64,000 bases of DNA from Bradyrhizobium sp. SSBR45G (GCF_030159255.1 NZ_BSCT01000028.1:1-64000), one strand, 5' to 3'; counted from the stretch's first letter, positions 1-9,061 are shown. Notes: generated by a model from the letters alone, not told the origin. Numbers and translations: made by a program.

Positions 1-60
1 CCCCCTCACCCGGATTGCATCTTCGATGCAATCCGACCTCTCCCCGCAAGCGGGGAGAGG
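1..60. repeat. Dispersed palindromic repeat (CCCCTCACCCGG type)
   Basis: This is a non-coding element with two nested hairpins: GGATTGCATC/GATGCAATCC, then CTCTCCCCGC/GCGGGGAGAG. It is almost identical to the half-element at 37677-37738, and its motifs recur more loosely at 55818-55972. Multiple similar intergenic copies in one window mark it as a dispersed repeat family. The copy may be cut off by the window edge. Confidence 0.75.
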
Positions 61-129
61 CTGGGATCGAGCCTGCCGCTCGGCCGCGGGCTCGATCGTG
101 CGTTCAGCCATTCGACTCAGGAGCCATCG

Positions 130-1569
130 TTGAGTTTCGTCAGCAAGCATCAGCTGTGGACCGCCGAACAAACCGAAGCCGCGGTGCGCATGCGCCGGAT
201 CGCGGAGGAGCAGGGCCTCACGACGATCCGCTTCTCGTTCCCCGATCAGCACGGCATCCTGCGCGGCAAGACGCTGACCGTCGATGCCGCGCTGTCCTCG
301 CTGCAGGACGGCTGCTCGATCACCACCACCCTGCTGGCCAAGGACACCTCGCATCGCACCGTGTTTCCGGTGTTCACCGCGGGCGGCGGCTTCGGCATGA
401 CGGAGATGCAGGGCGGCAGCGATGCGCTGATGGTCGCCGATCCCACCACGTTCCGCGTGCTGCCCTGGGCGCCCGGCGCCGGCTGGGTGCTGTGTGATCT
501 CTATTTTGCGAACGGCGCGCCCGTTCCCTTCGCCACCCGCAATCTCCTGCGGTCGGCGCTGGCGACGCTCGATGCGCGTGGCTATCAGTTCAAGGCCGGC
601 CTCGAGGTCGAGTGTCACATCTTCAAGGTCGAGGATCCCAGGCTTGCGCCTGGTGACGCCGGCTCGCCCGGGCAGCCCGGCGTGCCGCCGACGGTCAGCC
701 TGCTGACGCAGGGCTATCAGTACCTCACCGAGCAGCGTTTCGATCAGATGGAGCCGGCGCTCGAAATCATCCGGGCCAATCTCACCGCGCTCGGCCTGCC
801 CTTGCGCTCGATCGAGCTCGAATACGGCCCGAGCCAGTGCGAGTTCGTGCTGCAGCCCGGCATCGGGATGGAGCCGGCCGATACGATGGTGCTGTTTCGC
901 AGCGCCGTGAAGCAGATCGCGCAGCGCCATGGCTATCACGCCACCTTCATGTGCCGGCCCCGCATCCCCAACGTGATGTCGTCGGGCTGGCATCTGCACC
1001 AGTCGCTGGTCGCGCGCGACGGCAGCAACGCCTTCATGACTGATGATGCCGACGGTCTTTCGGCGCTTGGGCGCGCCTACATGGCTGGCCTGCTGACGCA
1101 TGCGCGCGCCGCCGCGGTGTTCTCGACGCCGACCATCAACGGCTATCGCCGCTACCGCGCCTATTCGCTGGCACCGGACCGCGCGATCTGGGGCCGCGAC
1201 AACCGCGGCGTCATGATCCGGGTGCTCGGCGGCCCCGGTGACCGCGCGACGCGGCTGGAGAACCGCATCGGCGAGCCCGCCGCCAATCCCTATCTCTACA
1301 TGGCCTCGCAGATCGCAGCCGGCCTCGACGGTGTCGATCGCGCGCTGGATCCCGGCCCGTCGGCCGACGTGCCCTATGAGACCAAGGCGGATCTGCTGCC
1401 GAGATCCCTCGGCGAAGCGGTCGATGCGCTGAAGCGCGACGCGTTCTTCCGCGAAGCGTTCGGTGACACCTTCATCGACTACTACACCGTCATCAAGACC
1501 GCCGAGATCGAGCGCTTCCAGGCGGAGGTGTCCGACTGGGAGCAGCGCGAATATTTCGAGATGTTCTAA
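130..1569 (+). CDS. Glutamine synthetase family protein (gamma-glutamylamine synthetase-like)
   Basis: This 479-residue cytosolic enzyme of the glutamine synthetase fold would ligate glutamate to ammonia or an amine using ATP. The N-terminal beta-grasp part is followed by the catalytic barrel. The nucleotide/glutamate signature appears as SSGWHLHQSL near residue 290, and the C-terminal block RLENRIGEPAANPYLY near residue 375 matches the conserved Arg/Asn-Pro-Tyr-Leu region, so the active site looks complete. No PII, nitrogen-regulation or glutamate synthase gene is nearby, and the length and divergence fit the GlnA-like/PuuA-like paralogues better than housekeeping GlnA. The start is TTG at 130; no better in-frame start precedes the conserved region. 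The amine substrate cannot be read from sequence. Confidence 0.85.
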   Translation: MSFVSKHQLWTAEQTEAAVRMRRIAEEQGLTTIRFSFPDQHGILRGKTLTVDAALSSLQDGCSITTTLLAKDTSHRTVFPVFTAGGGFGMTEMQGGSDALMVADPTTFRVLPWAPGAGWVLCDLYFANGAPVPFATRNLLRSALATLDARGYQFKAGLEVECHIFKVEDPRLAPGDAGSPGQPGVPPTVSLLTQGYQYLTEQRFDQMEPALEIIRANLTALGLPLRSIELEYGPSQCEFVLQPGIGMEPADTMVLFRSAVKQIAQRHGYHATFMCRPRIPNVMSSGWHLHQSLVARDGSNAFMTDDADGLSALGRAYMAGLLTHARAAAVFSTPTINGYRRYRAYSLAPDRAIWGRDNRGVMIRVLGGPGDRATRLENRIGEPAANPYLYMASQIAAGLDGVDRALDPGPSADVPYETKADLLPRSLGEAVDALKRDAFFREAFGDTFIDYYTVIKTAEIERFQAEVSDWEQREYFEMF

Positions 1570-1622
1570 AGGTGGACCGACGCGGTGATTTTGGTGAAAG
1601 CGCCGGCCAAAGAACCCGAGTC

Positions 1623-1871
1623 ATGCTCAAGGTATTCACCGACTTCAACGCAACTACCCATGATGATCTCTGTTGGCTTCTCAAATACAGAGAGAATGAT
1701 CTCGCGCAGCAGATCGATGGTCTCAAATTGGGAAGGGGAGACCGGATCATCCTGTTTCAGGACGAGGATGATTTCGAAGTCGTCGCAACACTCGATGTTC
1801 GCTATGTCGACGTGCTTGGGCGTGAAGCATGGGTAGCGATTCCCGACTGGGGAACACTGGTCAGAAAATAG
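1623..1871 (+). CDS. Small hypothetical protein
   Basis: An 82-residue soluble protein that I do not recognise. It is acidic with a mixed alpha/beta pattern: a short N-terminal segment, then LGRGDRIILFQDEDDFEV, then a C-terminal beta-rich part ending IPDWGTLVRK. I chose ATG 1623; an in-frame GTG at 1572 would add 17 residues, but they look like non-coding readthrough just after the upstream stop. The gene lies 53 bp after the glutamine-synthetase-like gene on the same strand and is convergent with the SDR at 1878. It has no signal peptide or cysteine motif. Its base composition is slightly less GC-rich than its neighbours. Confidence 0.55.
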   Translation: MLKVFTDFNATTHDDLCWLLKYRENDLAQQIDGLKLGRGDRIILFQDEDDFEVVATLDVRYVDVLGREAWVAIPDWGTLVRK

Positions 1872-1877
1872 CGCCCC

Positions 1878-2582
1878 TCACACGCTGCGCGTCAGGCCGC
1901 CGTCAACGCGGATGTTCTGGCCGGTGATGTAGGCCGCGCCGTCGGAAGCAAGGAAGGCGATGGTGGCGGCGATCTCCTCGGACTTGCCGTAGCGACCCAT
2001 CGGCACCGTGCTGCGGCGCGCTTCGGTGGCCGGCAGGCTGTCGATCCAGCCCGGCAGCACGTTGTTCATGCGGATGTTGTCGGCGGCGTAGGTGTCGGTG
2101 AAGATCTTGGTGAAGGAGGCGAGGCCGGCGCGGAACACGGCCGAGGTCGGGAACATCGCCGACGGCTCGAAGGTCCAGGCGGTCGAGATGTTGATGATCG
2201 CGCCGCCCTTCTGCGCCTGCATGATTGGCGTCACGAGGCGCGCCGGGCGGATGACGTTGAGCAGATAGGTGTCGAGGCCGGTGTGCCACTGCTCGTCGGT
2301 CAGCTCCAGGATCGGCGCCCGCGGGCCGTGGCCGGCGCTGTTGACGAGCACGTCGATCCGGCCCCAGCGGTCCATCGCGCCATCGGCCAGACGCTTCAGA
2401 TCGTCGTTCGACTTGTTGGAGCCGGTGACGCCGAGGCCGCCAAGCTCGGCCGCCAGCGCCTCGCCCTTGCCCGACGACGACAGGATCGCAACCTGGAATC
2501 CATCGGCGGCAAGGCGGCGCGCGGCGGCTGCGCCCATGCCGCTGCCGCCCGCGGTGACCAGTGCGACACGTTGTGTGGCCAT
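1878..2582 (-). CDS. SDR family oxidoreductase lacking canonical YxxxK
   Basis: A 234-residue Rossmann-fold protein of the classical short-chain dehydrogenase family. The cofactor motif AGGSGMG is at residues 11-17, NSAG at 81-84, the catalytic-region Ser (NIS) near 133, and the C-terminal PGW and DGG segments are present. The place where YxxxK should be reads FPTSAVFR (144-151), so neither the catalytic Tyr nor the Lys is in the usual spacing. It may use a shifted residue, or be a binding or regulatory member. The start is ATG at 2582 because upstream in-frame Met codons give an N-terminus unlike the family. It is convergent with the small gene at 1623 and divergent from the LOV kinase. Its substrate is unknown. 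Confidence 0.85.
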   Translation of the reverse strand: MATQRVALVTAGGSGMGAAAARRLAADGFQVAILSSSGKGEALAAELGGLGVTGSNKSNDDLKRLADGAMDRWGRIDVLVNSAGHGPRAPILELTDEQWHTGLDTYLLNVIRPARLVTPIMQAQKGGAIINISTAWTFEPSAMFPTSAVFRAGLASFTKIFTDTYAADNIRMNNVLPGWIDSLPATEARRSTVPMGRYGKSEEIAATIAFLASDGAAYITGQNIRVDGGLTRSV

Positions 2583-2859
2583 GACGATGACTCCTGCCTT
2601 GGATGATGCCGGCAGCGATGTAGCGCATTTCGACCGATAGCGTCGAGCGCCCGGCATTCGAAGTGTCCATGGCTGTGTTCCCGCACGGGGGGATCGCTTT
2701 TTCGTGAGCGGTTGCGGGCCGTAACCTTGGGTCTGCACGCATTGCCGCCTTGCGGGAACCCGATCCCACCGAGCGGCATATTGAGGGGCGGCACCGGCAC
2801 GAGCCGGCATGCTGCGCGTCGATGCGTCTTATCATCCGGAAAGGGCGGAGCAGTCAAAG

Positions 2860-4464
2860 ATGTCAGACCACAAGCCGCAGCGCGATCGGGCGGTCGTCGA
2901 CAGCGGCGATGCGTCCGACCTGTCGTCGGAGCACCACGACATCTTCTTCGCCGCCGTCGAGACCACGCGGATGCCGATGACCGTCACCGATCCGCGCCAG
3001 GCCGACAATCCGATCCTGTTCGCCAACCGCGCGTTCCTGGAGATGACTGGCTACGCACTCTCCGAGATCGTCGGCGCCAATTGCCGCTTCCTGCAGGGGC
3101 CGGACACCGACCGCGACACGATCGATGCCGTGCGCAACGCGATCGCCAATCGCCAGGACATTGCCGTCGAGATCCTCAATTATCGCAAGAATGGCGCGGC
3201 GTTCTGGAATGCGCTGTTCATCAGCCCGGTCTACAATCGCGACGGCGATCTCGTGTATTTTTTCGGCTCGCAGCTCGACGTGTCGCGCCGGCGCGACGCG
3301 GAGAGTGCGCTGATCCAGGCGCAGAAGATGGAGGCGATCGGCCAGCTCACCGGCGGCATCGCGCACGACTTCAACAACATCCTGCAGGTCATCATTGGTT
3401 ACACCGAGATCCTGTTGGGCGCCGTCAGCGAGCTCGCCCCGCGCCACCGCCGCGCCGTCGAGAACATCCGCGCGGCGGCCAACCGCGCCGCGACCTTGAC
3501 GCAGCAGCTGCTGTCGTTCGCGCGCAAGCAGCGGCTCGACAGCCGGCCGATCAACCTCAACAACATGATCGAGACCCTGGTGCAGATGGCGCGGCACACG
3601 CTCGGCGACAGCGTGCGCATCGTCGTGAAGGCGCAGCCGGGCCTGTGGAACAGCCGCGTCGACCAGACCCAGGCCGAGGTCGCGCTGCTCAATCTGTTCG
3701 TCAATGCGCGCGATGCCATGCCGCATGGCGGCACGCTCACCATTCGCACCGAAAACCAGGAGATCCCGGAGGAGGACGCCGTGCAGTTCGGCGTTCCCAG
3801 AGGCGGCCGCTACGTCGCGCTGAAAGTGTCGGACGACGGCATCGGCATTCCGCAGCCTATTCTTGCCCGCGTCGCCGAGCCGTTCTTCACCACCAAGGAG
3901 GAGGGCAAGGGCACCGGACTTGGACTGGCGATGGTCTATGGCTTCACACGCCAGTCCGGTGGCAGCACTTACATCACCAGCGAGGTCGGGTATGGTACCA
4001 CCGTGCAGCTGCTGTTTCCCGCCACCGAGCAGGCGATCGCCAAGCCGTCCGTGCGCGCGCCGACAGCCGCGGACCGCCGTGGCAGCGAACGCATTCTCAT
4101 CGTGGAGGATCGCGCCGAGGTCGCCGAGCTCGCGCGCTCCATCCTGGAGGATTTCGGCTACCGCACCGAAAGTGCAGCCAATGCGCATGACGCGCTGGAG
4201 CTATTGGATTCGGAGCTGCGCTTCGATCTGCTGTTCACCGATCTCGTGATGCCCGGCGGCATGAACGGCACAGTGCTGGCGCGCGAGGCCCGCAAGCGCC
4301 AGCCGAAGCTGAGGGTGCTGCTCACGACCGGCTATTCCGACGCGGCGGCCGAGCGCGCCGATGCCAACACCGGCGACTTCGAGATCATCAACAAGCCGTA
4401 CCGGCGCACCGACCTGGTCCGACGCGTCCGGCAGCTGCTCGACGGCCCGACCGGGGTGACCTGA
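2860..4464 (+). CDS. LOV-domain blue-light hybrid histidine kinase
   Basis: A 534-residue soluble sensor. Residues about 27-145 form a PAS domain of the LOV type: GANCRFLQG places the photo-adduct Cys at 75, NYRKNGAAFWN follows, and FFGSQLD supplies the FMN-contacting Gln at 138. A HisKA domain follows with the H-box GGIAHDFNNIL (phospho-acceptor His 169), then an HATPase with G-boxes near residues 325-370. A C-terminal receiver has its phospho-acceptor Asp at 461 (LLFTDLVMPGG). The LOV-HK-receiver order is known from blue-light kinases such as that of Pseudomonas syringae. I chose ATG 2860, preceded by AGGGCGGAG, over ATG 2809. No partner response regulator is adjacent. Blue-light sensing is inferred from the complete LOV motif; the output is unknown. 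Confidence 0.92.
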   Translation: MSDHKPQRDRAVVDSGDASDLSSEHHDIFFAAVETTRMPMTVTDPRQADNPILFANRAFLEMTGYALSEIVGANCRFLQGPDTDRDTIDAVRNAIANRQDIAVEILNYRKNGAAFWNALFISPVYNRDGDLVYFFGSQLDVSRRRDAESALIQAQKMEAIGQLTGGIAHDFNNILQVIIGYTEILLGAVSELAPRHRRAVENIRAAANRAATLTQQLLSFARKQRLDSRPINLNNMIETLVQMARHTLGDSVRIVVKAQPGLWNSRVDQTQAEVALLNLFVNARDAMPHGGTLTIRTENQEIPEEDAVQFGVPRGGRYVALKVSDDGIGIPQPILARVAEPFFTTKEEGKGTGLGLAMVYGFTRQSGGSTYITSEVGYGTTVQLLFPATEQAIAKPSVRAPTAADRRGSERILIVEDRAEVAELARSILEDFGYRTESAANAHDALELLDSELRFDLLFTDLVMPGGMNGTVLAREARKRQPKLRVLLTTGYSDAAAERADANTGDFEIINKPYRRTDLVRRVRQLLDGPTGVT

Positions 4465-4522
4465 GGCGACGCTTGACCCGGCGAGTCCGCGCGCCGAAAG
4501 TCGGCGCCGAGAGCGGAGAGCG

Positions 4523-5563
4523 ATGATGCGCCACGTGACGATGCAGACGCCGGCCGGTGTGCCGGCAGCTCCGGTTCGCAGCGAGCCGCGCGAGCCCGGC
4601 GTGGTCGCGGCCGGCGTCTACGCCCATGGCCATCGCGTTGCCGACATCGCGATCGAGGACGCCGGGGCCTGGCGCAAGCGGCCAGGCCACGTGGTGTGGA
4701 TCGGGCTGCACGAGCCGGACGCGGCGCAGCTGCAGCGCGTGGCCGAGCAGTTCGGCCTGCATGAGCTCGCGATCGAAGACGCGTCGAAGGCGCATCAGCA
4801 GCCGAAGGTCGAGCGTTACGGCGATGCGCTGTTCATCGTCGCCCGCACGGCGCAGCTGGTCAATGAGCACATCGTGTTCGGCGAGACCCACATCTTCGTC
4901 GGCCCCGGCTTCGTCGTCTCGGTGCGCCACGGCGCCTCGACGTCCTACGGCGCGGTGCGTGCGCGCTGTGAGAGCTGCCCGGGCTCGCTCGCCAAGGGCG
5001 AGGACTACATCCTCTATGCGATCCTCGACTTCATCGTCGACAACTACCGCCCGGTGACCGAGAGCATCATGGCCGAGGTCGAGACGCTGGAGGAGGTCGT
5101 GCTGCAGCGTCCGCTGGCGCGCAGCGAGGTCGACCGGCTGTATCGCCTGCGGCGCGACCTGCTGCGGCTGCGCCGCGCCGTCGGCCCCGTGGTCGACGTC
5201 TGCAAGCGGCTCGAGCATGTCGACAACGTCGCGATCGATGCCGAGATGGCGCCCTTGTTCCGCGACGTGCTCGATCACGCCAAGCGCGCCGAGGAGGATG
5301 CGGATTCCCTGCGCGAGATCCTCGCGTTCGTGTTCGAGGCCAGCATGATGGCCGGCCAGGCGCAGCAGACCGATATCGCCCGCCGACTCACGGCCTGGGC
5401 CGCCATCCTCGCGGTGCCGACCGCGGTCGCCGGCATCTACGGCATGAACTTCGAGCACATGCCGGAGCTGAAATGGCAATACGGCTACTACGCGGTGCTC
5501 GGCTTCATCGGAGTGGTCTGCAGCGTGCTGTACTGGCAGTTCCGTCGGCGCGGATGGTTGTGA
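4523..5563 (+). CDS. corA: CorA-type Mg2+/Co2+ channel
   Basis: A 346-residue inner-membrane divalent-cation transporter of the CorA/MIT family. A large cytoplasmic N-terminal alpha/beta domain is followed by a long helix and two C-terminal transmembrane segments. The signature GMN is at residues 307-309 (YGMNFEHMPE) at the end of the first segment, and the protein ends in a basic tail (RRRGW), as the family does. The length is typical. A GGAG lies just upstream of ATG 4523. It is 58 bp after the LOV kinase on the same strand, so readthrough is possible, but no functional link is evident. It could carry Mg, Co, Ni or Zn; sequence alone does not decide. Confidence 0.92.
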   Translation: MMRHVTMQTPAGVPAAPVRSEPREPGVVAAGVYAHGHRVADIAIEDAGAWRKRPGHVVWIGLHEPDAAQLQRVAEQFGLHELAIEDASKAHQQPKVERYGDALFIVARTAQLVNEHIVFGETHIFVGPGFVVSVRHGASTSYGAVRARCESCPGSLAKGEDYILYAILDFIVDNYRPVTESIMAEVETLEEVVLQRPLARSEVDRLYRLRRDLLRLRRAVGPVVDVCKRLEHVDNVAIDAEMAPLFRDVLDHAKRAEEDADSLREILAFVFEASMMAGQAQQTDIARRLTAWAAILAVPTAVAGIYGMNFEHMPELKWQYGYYAVLGFIGVVCSVLYWQFRRRGWL

Positions 5564-5682
5564 GGACGCGCCGCTGCCTGCCGCTCACCTCTCCCCGCGC
5601 GTGATCCAAGCCAGGGAGAGGCGTGCGCCGCGCGAAGCCCGGCTGGCCGGACATCTTGGCCAATCGCGCGCCGGACGAGAGC

Positions 5683-6282
5683 CTACTTCTGTGGCTCCGT
5701 CGTCGACCACAGCAAGGTCGTCGCGTTCTTTTCATATGCCATGCCCTTGGGATAGCTGATCAGCTCCATCTGCAGGTCCCACGGCGTCAGGAAATACAGG
5801 ATCGACTGGCCGCCGGCCGGGCCGTCGTTGATCGGGATCGGGCCCTGCATCGTGCGCACGCCCTTGGACTTCAGATAGGCCGCAGCCTTGTCGATGTCGT
5901 CGACATAGAGCGCGATGTGGTGGCCGCCGAAATCGCTGTTCTTCGGCTGCGTCCTGGCCTGGTCCGGCGCCTCGTACTGGAACAGCTCGATGTTGGAGCC
6001 ATAGCCGCAGCGGACCATGCTGATCTCGTCGATGACCGCGCGCGGATGGACGTTGACGACGTCCTGCATGAACGTGCCCTTGTCGTCGGAGAACGGCCCG
6101 AACGACATCGCCTGCTTGCAGCCGATCACGTCGGTGAAGAATGCGATCGCGGCCTTGACGTCCGGCACCGTGATGCCGGTGTGGTCATGGCCGCGCAGGC
6201 CGGGGATGGAGTCGGCCGAGGCGACGGTGGTGGAGAGGGCGAGGGCGGCGAGGGTCGAGCTGACGAACTTGGCAAACTTCAT
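5683..6282 (-). CDS. Exported VOC (glyoxalase-fold) protein
   Basis: A 199-residue protein with an N-terminal signal peptide (MKFAKF, a hydrophobic stretch, then a VASADS cleavage region near residue 23), followed by one vicinal-oxygen-chelate domain. Metal-ligand-type His and Glu residues lie in RGHDHTGI, NIELFQYEAP, GGHHIALYVDD and LQMELISYP, so a metal-binding site is plausible. VOC proteins include glyoxalases, ring-cleavage dioxygenases and resistance proteins; periplasmic ones are less common, and I cannot assign a substrate. The start is ATG 6282 with GGAG about 12 bases upstream; the longer frame upstream lacks conserved content. It stands alone between CorA (convergent) and the SDR of the next operon. 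Confidence 0.82.
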   Translation of the reverse strand: MKFAKFVSSTLAALALSTTVASADSIPGLRGHDHTGITVPDVKAAIAFFTDVIGCKQAMSFGPFSDDKGTFMQDVVNVHPRAVIDEISMVRCGYGSNIELFQYEAPDQARTQPKNSDFGGHHIALYVDDIDKAAAYLKSKGVRTMQGPIPINDGPAGGQSILYFLTPWDLQMELISYPKGMAYEKNATTLLWSTTEPQK

Positions 6283-6615
6283 TGAAGGACTCCGACTAAG
6301 GGCTGATATCGAATGATTGAGGCCTCGCGGTTCGAGACGCGTTGCCAGGCGGCGCCGGACATCGGCGATCGGTCGCGAGCTCGTTGGGATGAGCCCGGAG
6401 CCTTGCGCCGATAGGCGCATATCGCGCCCCTCGAACGGCTCTCGCCCCTCACCCTGAGAGCCCGCCGCAGGCGGGCGTCTCGAAGGGCGAGGCCGCTGCT
6501 CGGGCCTCATGGTTCGAGACGGCGCTATGCGCCTCCTCACCATGAGGGTCGAAATTGATCGTTGCAGGCGAGCGTCTCGAAGGACGGCGCACGCGTGCGC
6601 TGCCATTCTTGCGCT
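6283..6615. other. Intergenic stretch with palindromic repeat
   Basis: There is no convincing gene in these 333 bases. They contain a strong inverted repeat at 6505-6547 (CCTCATGGT paired with ACCATGAGG) and CTCGAAGG/GAGACG-type motifs repeated around 6425-6590. This is the pattern of dispersed Rhizobiales intergenic elements. The promoter of the VOC gene (minus strand) must lie at its left edge. Confidence 0.6.
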
Positions 6616-7332
6616 TCACCCAGACGCCAACTGCTTCTCCACGGCTTTGTGATCGTGCGCGAGGCCGGCGGCGAGGCCCTTGGCCATGTCGCCGACATAG
6701 ATGTCCTCTTCGCTGGCCTCGTAGCCGTCGAGGATGTCCTTGGCTGCGTCAGCTGGCGTCATTTTCGGGATCGGCAGACCCGCCGTCATGCGCGTATCCA
6801 CCGCGCCGGGCAGCGCGCCGACGATACGCACGCCCTTTGGCGCGAGCTCGCCGCGCAGGCCCTGCGTGAGGCTGAGCGCGGCGGCCTTCGAGGCGCAATA
6901 GGAGCCCATGATCGGCAGGTTCACACGCGCCAGGATGGTGAGGATGTTGAGCACCGCGCCCTGGTTCTTGATCAGCACGGGGGCAAAGGCGCGCGTCAGT
7001 CGCAGCGGTGCGATGTAGTTGATCTCGATCTCCTCCTTGGCAATCGCGAGATCCGGCGCCGCCAGCAGCGCGGTGTTGTGGTTGACGCCGGCGTTGTTGA
7101 TCAGCAGGGTCGCGTCCGACGCCAGCGCGGCGGCCGCCGCTGCATCGGCCTCGCTGGTGACATCCAGCTTCAGCGGCACGACCTTGTCGGACGCCGCAAT
7201 GCCCGAGATGTCGCGCGCGGCGGCGTAGATCTTGGCCGCGCCGCGGGCGAGCAGCTCGGCGATGAGTGCCTTGGCGATGGCGCCGGTGGCGCCGGTGATG
7301 ACGACGACGGAGTCCTTGATCGATGCGCTCAT
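6616..7332 (-). CDS. SDR family oxidoreductase
   Basis: A 238-residue NAD(P)-dependent short-chain dehydrogenase. The cofactor motif TGATGAI is near residues 14-20, NNAG near 80, and the catalytic YCASK is intact; thirteen residues before that Tyr there is a Thr where most members have Ser. The length is normal for the family. Its start overlaps the stop of the upstream ABC ATPase gene by 4 bp (ATGA), so it is the last gene of the seven-gene operon beginning with the dienelactone hydrolase fusion. That position suggests it oxidises or reduces the imported compound or its hydrolysis product. The substrate is unknown. Confidence 0.88.
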   Translation of the reverse strand: MSASIKDSVVVITGATGAIAKALIAELLARGAAKIYAAARDISGIAASDKVVPLKLDVTSEADAAAAAALASDATLLINNAGVNHNTALLAAPDLAIAKEEIEINYIAPLRLTRAFAPVLIKNQGAVLNILTILARVNLPIMGSYCASKAAALSLTQGLRGELAPKGVRIVGALPGAVDTRMTAGLPIPKMTPADAAKDILDGYEASEEDIYVGDMAKGLAAGLAHDHKAVEKQLASG

Positions 7333-8189
7333 GCGGCGGATCCCTGCTGCTGCGGTTGCTGACGGGACGGGGTGTCGTCGAGCCAGCCCGGCTCGACATC
7401 GGGCAGTGGAATGGCGGCCAGGAGCTGGCGCGTATAGGGGGCTTGCGGATGGGAGAAGATGCGGCCGACCGGGCCGTGCTCGACCACTTCGCCGCCCTTG
7501 AGGATCGCGACATCGTCGCAGAGCACGCGGATCACCGAGAGATCGTGGCTGATGAAGACCACGGTGAGGCCGAGCTTCGCGCGCAGCTCCTTCAGCAGCA
7601 TCAGGATATGCGCCTGGGTCGAGACGTCTAGGCCGGAGACGATCTCGTCGGCGACGATGAAATCAGGCTGCAGCGCCAAGGCCCGCGCGATGCCGGCGCG
7701 CTGGCGCTGGCCACCGGAGAGCTCGTGCGGATAGCGGTCGACGAAGGATGTCGGCAGGCCGACGAGATCGAGCAGCGCGGCGGCGCGATCGCGGCGGTCG
7801 CGCCAGCCCTTCAAGAGTCCATAGACCTGGAGTTGCCGCGTCAGTGTCACAGCGAGCGGCAGGCGCGGATTGAGCGAGGACTGTGGATCCTGGAAGATCA
7901 TCTGGATCCGCGCGCGCAGGGGGCGCAGCGCGGCTTCCGAGAGGTGGCTGATCTCGATGCCGTCGAACTGGATGCCGCCGGAGGTCGGCTCCAAGAGCCG
8001 CACCAGCAGGCGGCCGAGCGTGGTCTTGCCCGAGCCAGACTCGCCGACGAGGCCGAGCACGGCGCCGCGCGGCACGGCGAGGTCGACCGATTTGATGACG
8101 TCGCGCATCACTGGCTTGCCGAACAGCGACGTCGCGCGCGCCGGATAGGCGAAGCCGAGCTGGCCGGTGCGCAACAGAATCTCGCTCAT
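7329..8189 (-). CDS. Peptide-type ABC importer ATPase (DppF/OppF-like)
   Basis: A 286-residue cytoplasmic ATPase of the oligopeptide/dipeptide importer class. Walker A GESGSGKTT lies near residues 49-57, the ABC signature LSGGQRQR near 150, Walker B (DFIVADE) near 170, and the switch His in VVFISHDL. The C-terminal extension with QAPYTRQLLAAIP is typical of OppD/OppF-type subunits. It overlaps both neighbours by 4 bp, which indicates translational coupling with the second ATPase (8186-9061) and the SDR. It would power the permease pair encoded just upstream in the operon. The transported ligand is unknown; relatives carry peptides, nickel, opines or glutathione. Confidence 0.92.
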   Translation of the reverse strand: MSEILLRTGQLGFAYPARATSLFGKPVMRDVIKSVDLAVPRGAVLGLVGESGSGKTTLGRLLVRLLEPTSGGIQFDGIEISHLSEAALRPLRARIQMIFQDPQSSLNPRLPLAVTLTRQLQVYGLLKGWRDRRDRAAALLDLVGLPTSFVDRYPHELSGGQRQRAGIARALALQPDFIVADEIVSGLDVSTQAHILMLLKELRAKLGLTVVFISHDLSVIRVLCDDVAILKGGEVVEHGPVGRIFSHPQAPYTRQLLAAIPLPDVEPGWLDDTPSRQQPQQQGSAA

Positions 8190-9061
8190 GCCGGCCTCCC
8201 GGCAGCGAGCTGATCGAGCCGGCGCGCTTCGGCCCAGAGGCTCTCGATCAGCGCCGGCGGCACCGGCTTCAGTGCGTCGGCCGGGCGATCGGCGCGCGGC
8301 GTCGCCGCCAGCAGCGCGCGGGTATAGGCATGATGCGGCTTCACCAGCACATCAGCAGTCAGGCCGTCCTCGAGGACGCGGCCGGCATGCAGCACGGTCA
8401 TGCTACGGCAGATCTTGGCGACGACGCCGAGGTCATGGGTGACGAACAGGATCGCGGCGCCATGGCGCTGGCGCATCCGCTCGACGAGCTGCAGCACCTG
8501 GCGTTGCACGGTGACGTCGAGCGCGGTGGTCGGCTCGTCGGCGATCACGAGCGACGGATCGCAGGCGAAGGCCATCGCGATCAGCACGCGCTGGCGCATG
8601 CCGCCGGAGAGTTCGTGGGGATAGAGGTTGAGAACGCGGACGGGGTCGCGGATCGCGACCTCGGCGAGCAGCTCAGCGGCGCGGTCGTGGGCGGCGCTCT
8701 TCGACAGCTTCAGATGCAGCTGCAGCACCGCCGCCATCTGCGTACCGATGCGCCTGACGGGATTGAGTGAGGTCATCGGGTCCTGCGGGATCAGCGCGAT
8801 GCGCCGTCCCAGCAGGTCACGGCGCGCTTTGTCCGGCATCGCCAGCAGATCGCGGCCCTCGAAGCTCACGCGGCCCGCCGTGATCCTCGCCTTGGCCGGC
8901 AGCAGCCCGAAGATGGTGCGGCCGACCATCGACTTGCCGGCGCCGGATTCGCCGACGAGGCCGCGCACCTCGCCGGCCTCGACGCGCAGGCTGACACCGC
9001 GCAGCACAGTGGCGGCGCCGATCGCGACGTGGAGATTGTCGATCTCGAGGATGGCGGTCAT
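8186..9061 (-). CDS. Peptide-type ABC importer ATPase (DppD/OppD-like)
   Basis: A 291-residue ATPase, partner of the neighbouring DppF-like subunit. Walker A GESGAGKSM is near residue 37, LSGGMRQR is the ABC signature near 155, Walker B reads SLVIADEPTTALD, and the switch His is in FVTHDLGVV. The HAYTRALLAATP segment in the C-terminal extension belongs to the OppD/DppD group. Its Walker A ends in Ser-Met rather than the commoner Ser-Thr, a conservative variation. Translation is probably coupled on both sides through 4-bp ATGA overlaps with the permease and the other ATPase gene. Confidence 0.92.
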   Translation of the reverse strand: MTAILEIDNLHVAIGAATVLRGVSLRVEAGEVRGLVGESGAGKSMVGRTIFGLLPAKARITAGRVSFEGRDLLAMPDKARRDLLGRRIALIPQDPMTSLNPVRRIGTQMAAVLQLHLKLSKSAAHDRAAELLAEVAIRDPVRVLNLYPHELSGGMRQRVLIAMAFACDPSLVIADEPTTALDVTVQRQVLQLVERMRQRHGAAILFVTHDLGVVAKICRSMTVLHAGRVLEDGLTADVLVKPHHAYTRALLAATPRADRPADALKPVPPALIESLWAEARRLDQLAAGRPA

